Shown: in pieces, positions 5,690-8,598 of the stretch
Layout of the letters: each line of letters begins with the position of its first letter
How positions within the stretch are numbered: the stretch's first letter is position 1
NCBI GenBank assembly: GCA_027323595.1
Contig: DAHWBL010000289.1
Span: forward strand, 1-8,598
Direction: 5' to 3'
Length of the DNA: 8,598 bases
From: Acetobacteraceae bacterium
GTDB lineage: Bacteria; Pseudomonadota; Alphaproteobacteria; Acetobacterales; Acetobacteraceae
Notes under the pieces: model-generated
What the model was told of the DNA's origin: nothing
The model's database searches: none
What the model saw: only the letters and a program-made list of their open reading frames with translations
Made by a program: the position numbers and the translations under genes

Positions 5690-5869
5690 ATGGCCGCCTT
5701 TCTCACCATCGATCTGCTGCGGGCGCATGCCGTGCCCATGCTGTTCCAGGCCGACCCGCGCGCGATGCGCCGTCGGCCCGTCCGCGCGCGCTGGACGGTC
5801 GGCGCCGATGGCCGGCTCGCCTGCCATTGGGACACCGACACCGACGATCCCCCGCCTCCGCCAGGCTGA
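5690..5869 (+). CDS. 59-residue small protein ending in a polyproline run, upstream of the transporter
   Basis: ATG 5690 follows a strong AAAGGAGAG ribosome-binding site by a few bases, and the codons end overwhelmingly in G/C, so this is very probably translated. The protein starts MAAFLTIDLLRAHAVPMLFQ, has a basic middle (RRRPVRARW), a possible beta hairpin 'ARWTVGADGRLACHW', and an acidic, proline-rich end: DTDTDD followed by five prolines (54-58), Gly and the stop. There is no signal peptide or membrane segment, and I do not recognise the family. It ends 53 bp before the NRAMP-like gene and must share its transcript. It may be a small partner protein of the transporter, a leader peptide, or both. 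Polyproline after acidic residues is a known cause of slow or unstable translation, which could couple its translation to that of the transporter. Confidence 0.78.
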   Translation: MAAFLTIDLLRAHAVPMLFQADPRAMRRRPVRARWTVGADGRLACHWDTDTDDPPPPPG

Positions 5870-5922
5870 CGCCGCCCCCGCCCACGCCCACGTCTAAAGA
5901 CCTCGCCCGCGGAGACCGACCA

Positions 5923-7575
5923 ATGTCCGACACCACCTTCAACGCGGCGTCGCGCGCCGCTGCCCTCGACACCGCCCATGTCGGCGACATCCAGGGCGCG
6001 CTCGGCACCATTCGCCTCGGCGACACCGCGCGCCGCGCCGGCTGGAAAGCAAAGCTGTCCACCCTCATGGCCGTCGTCGGTCCTGGCCTCATCGTCATGA
6101 TCGGCGACAACGACGCCGGCGCCTTTGGCACCTACACCCAGGCCGGCCAGAATTACGGCACCTCGCTGCTGTGGACGCTGTTGCTGCTGGTCCCGGTGCT
6201 CTACGTCAACCAGGAGATGGTGTTGCGCCTCGGCGCGGTCACCGGCGTCGGGCATGCGCGGCTGATCCTGGAGCGGTTCGGCAAATTCTGGGGCGCGTTC
6301 AGCGTCATCGACCTGTTCATCCTCAACGGGCTGACCATCGTCACCGAGTTCATCGGCATCAACTTCGCCCTCGGATTTCTGGGCGTGCCGAAGCTGTGGG
6401 GCATCATCGTCGCCGCCGGCATCATCATCGCCGCCGCCAGCACCGGCAGCTTTCGCCGCTTCGAGCGCTTCTCGCTGGCGCTGTGCTTCTTCAGCCTGCT
6501 GCTGGTGCCGGTGTTCATGATGGTGCATCCGCCGCTGGCCGAGCTGGGCCGCGACTTCGTGGTGCCGCGCCTGCCGACCGGCTCCAGGCTGTCGGATGTC
6601 ATGCTGCTGGTGATCGCCATCGTCGGCACCACCGTCGCCCCCTGGCAGTTGTTCTTCCAGCAGAGCTACGTGATCGACAAGCGCATCACGCCGCGCTTCA
6701 TGGCCTATGAAAAGGCCGACCTGGTGCTGGGCATCATCGTCGTGGTGGTCGGCGCCGTCGCCATGATGGCGTTCACCGCGGCGGCCTTCGCCGGCACCGC
6801 GGGCTTTGGCCAGTTCACCGATGCCGGCGCCGTCGCGGTCGGCCTGCAGGCCAGCGCCGGGCGGGCCGCGGGGGTGATGTTCGCGCTCGCCCTGCTCGAT
6901 GCCAGCATCATCGGCGCCTCGGCGGTGTCGCTGTCGACCGCCTACGCCATCGGCGACGTGCTCGCCCTGCGCCACTCCCTGCACCGCCGGCCCACCGACG
7001 CGATCGGCTTCTACCTCGTCTATGCCGGATTGATCGCGGTGGCCGCGGCGCTGGTGCTGCTGGGCAGCGACGTGCTGCTGGGGCTGCTGACCAACGCGGT
7101 GCAGACACTTGCCGGCGTGCTGCTGCCATCGGCGACGGTGTTTCTGCTGCTGCTGTGCAACGACCGCGCGGTGCTTGGTCCGTGGGTGAACGGGCGCTGG
7201 CTGAACCTGTTCACCGGCGCGGTGATCTGGGCGCTGGTCATGCTGTCGATCATCCTGACCGCGGCGACGCTGTTTCCAGCCATGTCGGGCGACGCGATCA
7301 TCGCCATTCTGGGCGGTGGCTCGCTGCTTGGCATCGTGGGCTTCGCGGGGTTCAAGCTGGTCCGCCGGCACGACACCGGACCCGCGGCACCTGCGCCTGC
7401 TCGTGCCGCGCTGGCGGCCGAGCGCGCGGGCTGGCGCATGCCGCCGCTGGACATGCTGCCGCCGGCCCGGCTGAGCCGCGCGAAGCGGCTATGGATGGCG
7501 GTTCTGCGTGGATACCTCATCGCCGCGGTCGTCCTCGTCGCGGTGAAGGTCGCCCAGATCGCGCTCGGGCAATAG
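5923..7575 (+). CDS. NRAMP-like divalent metal transporter, non-canonical metal site
   Basis: This 550-residue inner-membrane protein has about 11-12 hydrophobic segments in the SLC11/NRAMP pattern. TM1 is 'GPGLIVMIGDNDAGAFGTYTQAGQNYG' (split here only for reading): the canonical DPGN becomes DAGA (64-67), so the Asp stays and the Asn is lost. TM6 'VGTTVAPWQLFFQQ' has APWQ (239-242) instead of MPHN, so both the Met sulfur ligand and the His are lost. These changes fit the NRAMP-related branch, some of which carry Mg2+, better than Mn/Fe-selective MntH; exact ion unknown. The N-terminal ~45 residues are soluble, and a soluble Ala/Pro-rich linker (about 488-525) precedes a last TM helix. ATG 5923 has GGAGA 7-8 nt upstream. 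It lies 53 bp after the small ORF and probably shares its repressor-controlled promoter. Confidence 0.94.
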   Translation: MSDTTFNAASRAAALDTAHVGDIQGALGTIRLGDTARRAGWKAKLSTLMAVVGPGLIVMIGDNDAGAFGTYTQAGQNYGTSLLWTLLLLVPVLYVNQEMVLRLGAVTGVGHARLILERFGKFWGAFSVIDLFILNGLTIVTEFIGINFALGFLGVPKLWGIIVAAGIIIAAASTGSFRRFERFSLALCFFSLLLVPVFMMVHPPLAELGRDFVVPRLPTGSRLSDVMLLVIAIVGTTVAPWQLFFQQSYVIDKRITPRFMAYEKADLVLGIIVVVVGAVAMMAFTAAAFAGTAGFGQFTDAGAVAVGLQASAGRAAGVMFALALLDASIIGASAVSLSTAYAIGDVLALRHSLHRRPTDAIGFYLVYAGLIAVAAALVLLGSDVLLGLLTNAVQTLAGVLLPSATVFLLLLCNDRAVLGPWVNGRWLNLFTGAVIWALVMLSIILTAATLFPAMSGDAIIAILGGGSLLGIVGFAGFKLVRRHDTGPAAPAPARAALAAERAGWRMPPLDMLPPARLSRAKRLWMAVLRGYLIAAVVLVAVKVAQIALGQ

Positions 7576-7593
7576 GGTGGGCCGTGCCGCCCT
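7574..7593 (+). terminator. hairpin just after the transporter gene, possible weak terminator
   Basis: AGGGTGG (7574-7580) pairs with CCGCCCT (7587-7593), including one U-G pair, around a GCCGTG loop. The stem begins within the TAG stop. It is followed by GTGTGTT rather than a proper T-run, so intrinsic termination would be inefficient; it may instead stabilise the 3' end. Confidence 0.35.
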
Positions 7594-7603
7594 GTGTGTT
7601 GCA

Positions 7604-7627
7604 CAATGCGCAAACCATTTGACATTG
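7604..7627. promoter_or_regulatory. imperfect inverted repeat over the -35 box, possible operator
   Basis: CAATG-CG-CAAA (7604-7614) is mirrored by TTTG-A-CATTG (7618-7627) around CCA. All nine arm bases match, with a 2-nt versus 1-nt internal insert. The right arm overlaps the TTGACA -35 box (7619-7624) of the downstream gene, so a bound regulator would block that promoter. No regulator gene for it is visible in the window. Confidence 0.4.
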
Positions 7628-7648
7628 GGTAACACCATCCCCTAGCGT
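7619..7648 (+). promoter_or_regulatory. predicted promoter of the luciferase-like oxidoreductase gene
   Basis: TTGACA (7619-7624) is a perfect -35 consensus. A plausible but weak -10 (CTAGCG at 7642-7647) lies 17 bp downstream. The start would be near 7655, leaving a short leader with a GGGGGAGG ribosome-binding site (7669-7676) before ATG 7682. The -35 is convincing; the -10 is not. Confidence 0.5.
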
Positions 7649-7681
7649 GCGCCCATCAAGAACCCAACGGGGGAGGCAAGG

Positions 7682-8598
7682 ATGGATTTCGGCTACTTCA
7701 CGCTCAGCGACAACAACTACAAAAACAACACCCGCAGCCCGAACCAGTTCGTCCAGGAAATCCTCGCCGAGGGGCTCTATGCCGACGAACTCGGCTTTCG
7801 CTCCGCCTGGATCGGCGAGCATCATTTCTCCACCCTGGGCGTGAACTCCTCGCCGGAGATGCTGCTCGCCTTCATCGCCGCGCGCACCAGGAACATCCGC
7901 CTCGCGCCCGCCGTCACCGTGCTGCCGCTGCACCACCCGATCCGCGTCGCCGAACAATGGGCCACGCTTGATCTCATCTCCGGCGGGCGCGTCGATTTCG
8001 CCGCCGGGCGCGGCTATGACGAGCGCGAATACGAACCCTTCGGCGCGGATTTCTCCAACAACCAGCCGATCTTCGAAGAAGGCATGGAGATCGTGCGCAA
8101 GCTCTGGGCCGGCGGCTCGGTCACGCATGAAGGCGCGCACTACCAGTTCAAGGACATCACCATCACGCCGAGCCCGCTGCAAAACCCGATGTCGGCCTAT
8201 GTGGCGTCGTTCTCCAAGCCGTCGATCGAGCTGGCCGGGCGCCTGGGCTTCGGCCTCATCGTCGCCCCGTTCGCCGCGGTGATGACCTTCGGCGGCATGA
8301 AGCAGGTGCACGATCTTTACGCCGAAACCTGCGCGCGCCACGGCAACCCCAAGCGCCGGCTGATGTGCAGCTACTTCGTGCATTTCGCCGACAATGACGA
8401 ACAACAGGCCGCCGCGCGCGCGCGCCAGATCCGCTATTACACCGAATGCGTCATCCCCGCCCTGCCCGGCGACCCGGCCACCTCGCCGCCGAGCTATCGC
8501 TACTTCATCGACATGGTCAAACGCCTGCGCGAGGTGAAGCCCGAGGACCTGCGCGCCAACTCGGTGCTGATCGGCACGCCCGCGCACATGATCGACAC
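7682..8598 (+). CDS. luciferase-like (LLM class) flavin-dependent oxidoreductase, 3' end outside the window
   Basis: Frame 2 is open from ATG 7682 to the window end (305 codons). The protein starts MDFGYFTLSD like other F420/FMN-dependent luciferase-like monooxygenases. It shows the family landmarks WIGEHHF (43-49), the 'APAVTVLPLHHPIRVAEQWATLDLISGGR' strand/helix (75-103, read as successive motifs), 'AAGRGYDEREYEPFG' (107-121), and 'IGTPAHMID' at the cut end, where the family has its 'GTP' helix. Full members are usually about 340-380 residues, so most of the protein is present. These TIM-barrel enzymes oxidise diverse substrates with reduced flavin and oxygen; the substrate is unknown. It has its own ribosome-binding site and promoter and is separated from the transporter by 106 bp, so it is probably an independent unit. 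Confidence 0.95.
   Translation, partial: MDFGYFTLSDNNYKNNTRSPNQFVQEILAEGLYADELGFRSAWIGEHHFSTLGVNSSPEMLLAFIAARTRNIRLAPAVTVLPLHHPIRVAEQWATLDLISGGRVDFAAGRGYDEREYEPFGADFSNNQPIFEEGMEIVRKLWAGGSVTHEGAHYQFKDITITPSPLQNPMSAYVASFSKPSIELAGRLGFGLIVAPFAAVMTFGGMKQVHDLYAETCARHGNPKRRLMCSYFVHFADNDEQQAAARARQIRYYTECVIPALPGDPATSPPSYRYFIDMVKRLREVKPEDLRANSVLIGTPAHMID

Noticed and set aside
5635..7371. A 578-codon - strand open frame opposite the transporter
   Set aside because: The translation is His/Gln/Asp/Gly-rich without any fold pattern, while the + strand has clear NRAMP motifs and an RBS; it is an antisense shadow.
5923..7575. Naming the transporter mntH
   Set aside because: DPGN and MPHN, which define Mn/Fe NRAMP proteins, are replaced by DAGA and APWQ.
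7517..8587. A 356-codon - strand open frame opposite the luciferase-like gene
   Set aside because: The + strand encodes an unmistakable flavin oxidoreductase with RBS and promoter; the - strand product lacks recognisable motifs.

Overview
The window is GC-rich, compact bacterial DNA with strong G/C preference at third codon positions. Gene content (FkbM methyltransferase, molybdenum hydroxylase, UbiD decarboxylase, RcnR/CsoR-type regulator, NRAMP-like transporter, luciferase-like monooxygenase) fits a high-GC alphaproteobacterium, possibly Acetobacteraceae. That assignment is inference from style and content; there is no rRNA, tRNA or marker gene here.

Layout, left to right. (1) 1-150 is the 3' end of a + strand gene of uncertain function. 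It converges on an FkbM-family methyltransferase on the - strand (147-989), and the two stop codons share the four bases CTAA. (2) 990-1196 is a gene-free stretch with three tandem 15-bp repeats, small inverted repeats and a possible orphan C-terminal coding remnant. (3) 1197-5065 is a two-gene + strand operon: a molybdopterin-binding (CoxL/XdhB-type) hydroxylase large subunit, then a UbiD-type prenylated-FMN (de)carboxylase whose ATG overlaps the upstream stop (ATGA). No iron-sulfur or FAD partner subunit is present.

(4) 5095-7575 is the most interesting part. A small RcnR/CsoR/FrmR-family repressor gene on the - strand faces away from an NRAMP-like metal transporter on the + strand. Between them a 17-bp inverted repeat fills the spacer of a + strand promoter (TTGACC-16-TATATC). 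About 270 nt of leader follow, with a possible 46-codon upstream ORF, three mutually exclusive pairing segments around a ribosome-binding site (RBS), and a clearly coding 59-residue small protein ending in Asp-Asp-Pro5-Gly just before the transporter. I read this as a possible two-layer control region: a metal- or aldehyde-responsive repressor on DNA, and leader-ORF/RNA-structure control of translation. The transporter lacks the canonical NRAMP DPGN and MPHN motifs (DAGA and APWQ instead), so it is probably not a standard Mn/Fe MntH.

(5) 7576-7681 holds a hairpin after the transporter and a promoter with a perfect TTGACA -35 box overlapped by an imperfect inverted repeat. (6) 7682-8598 is the first 305 codons of a luciferase-like flavin-dependent oxidoreductase that runs off the window. 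The operon 1197-5065 and the metal locus 5095-7575 show no obvious functional link.
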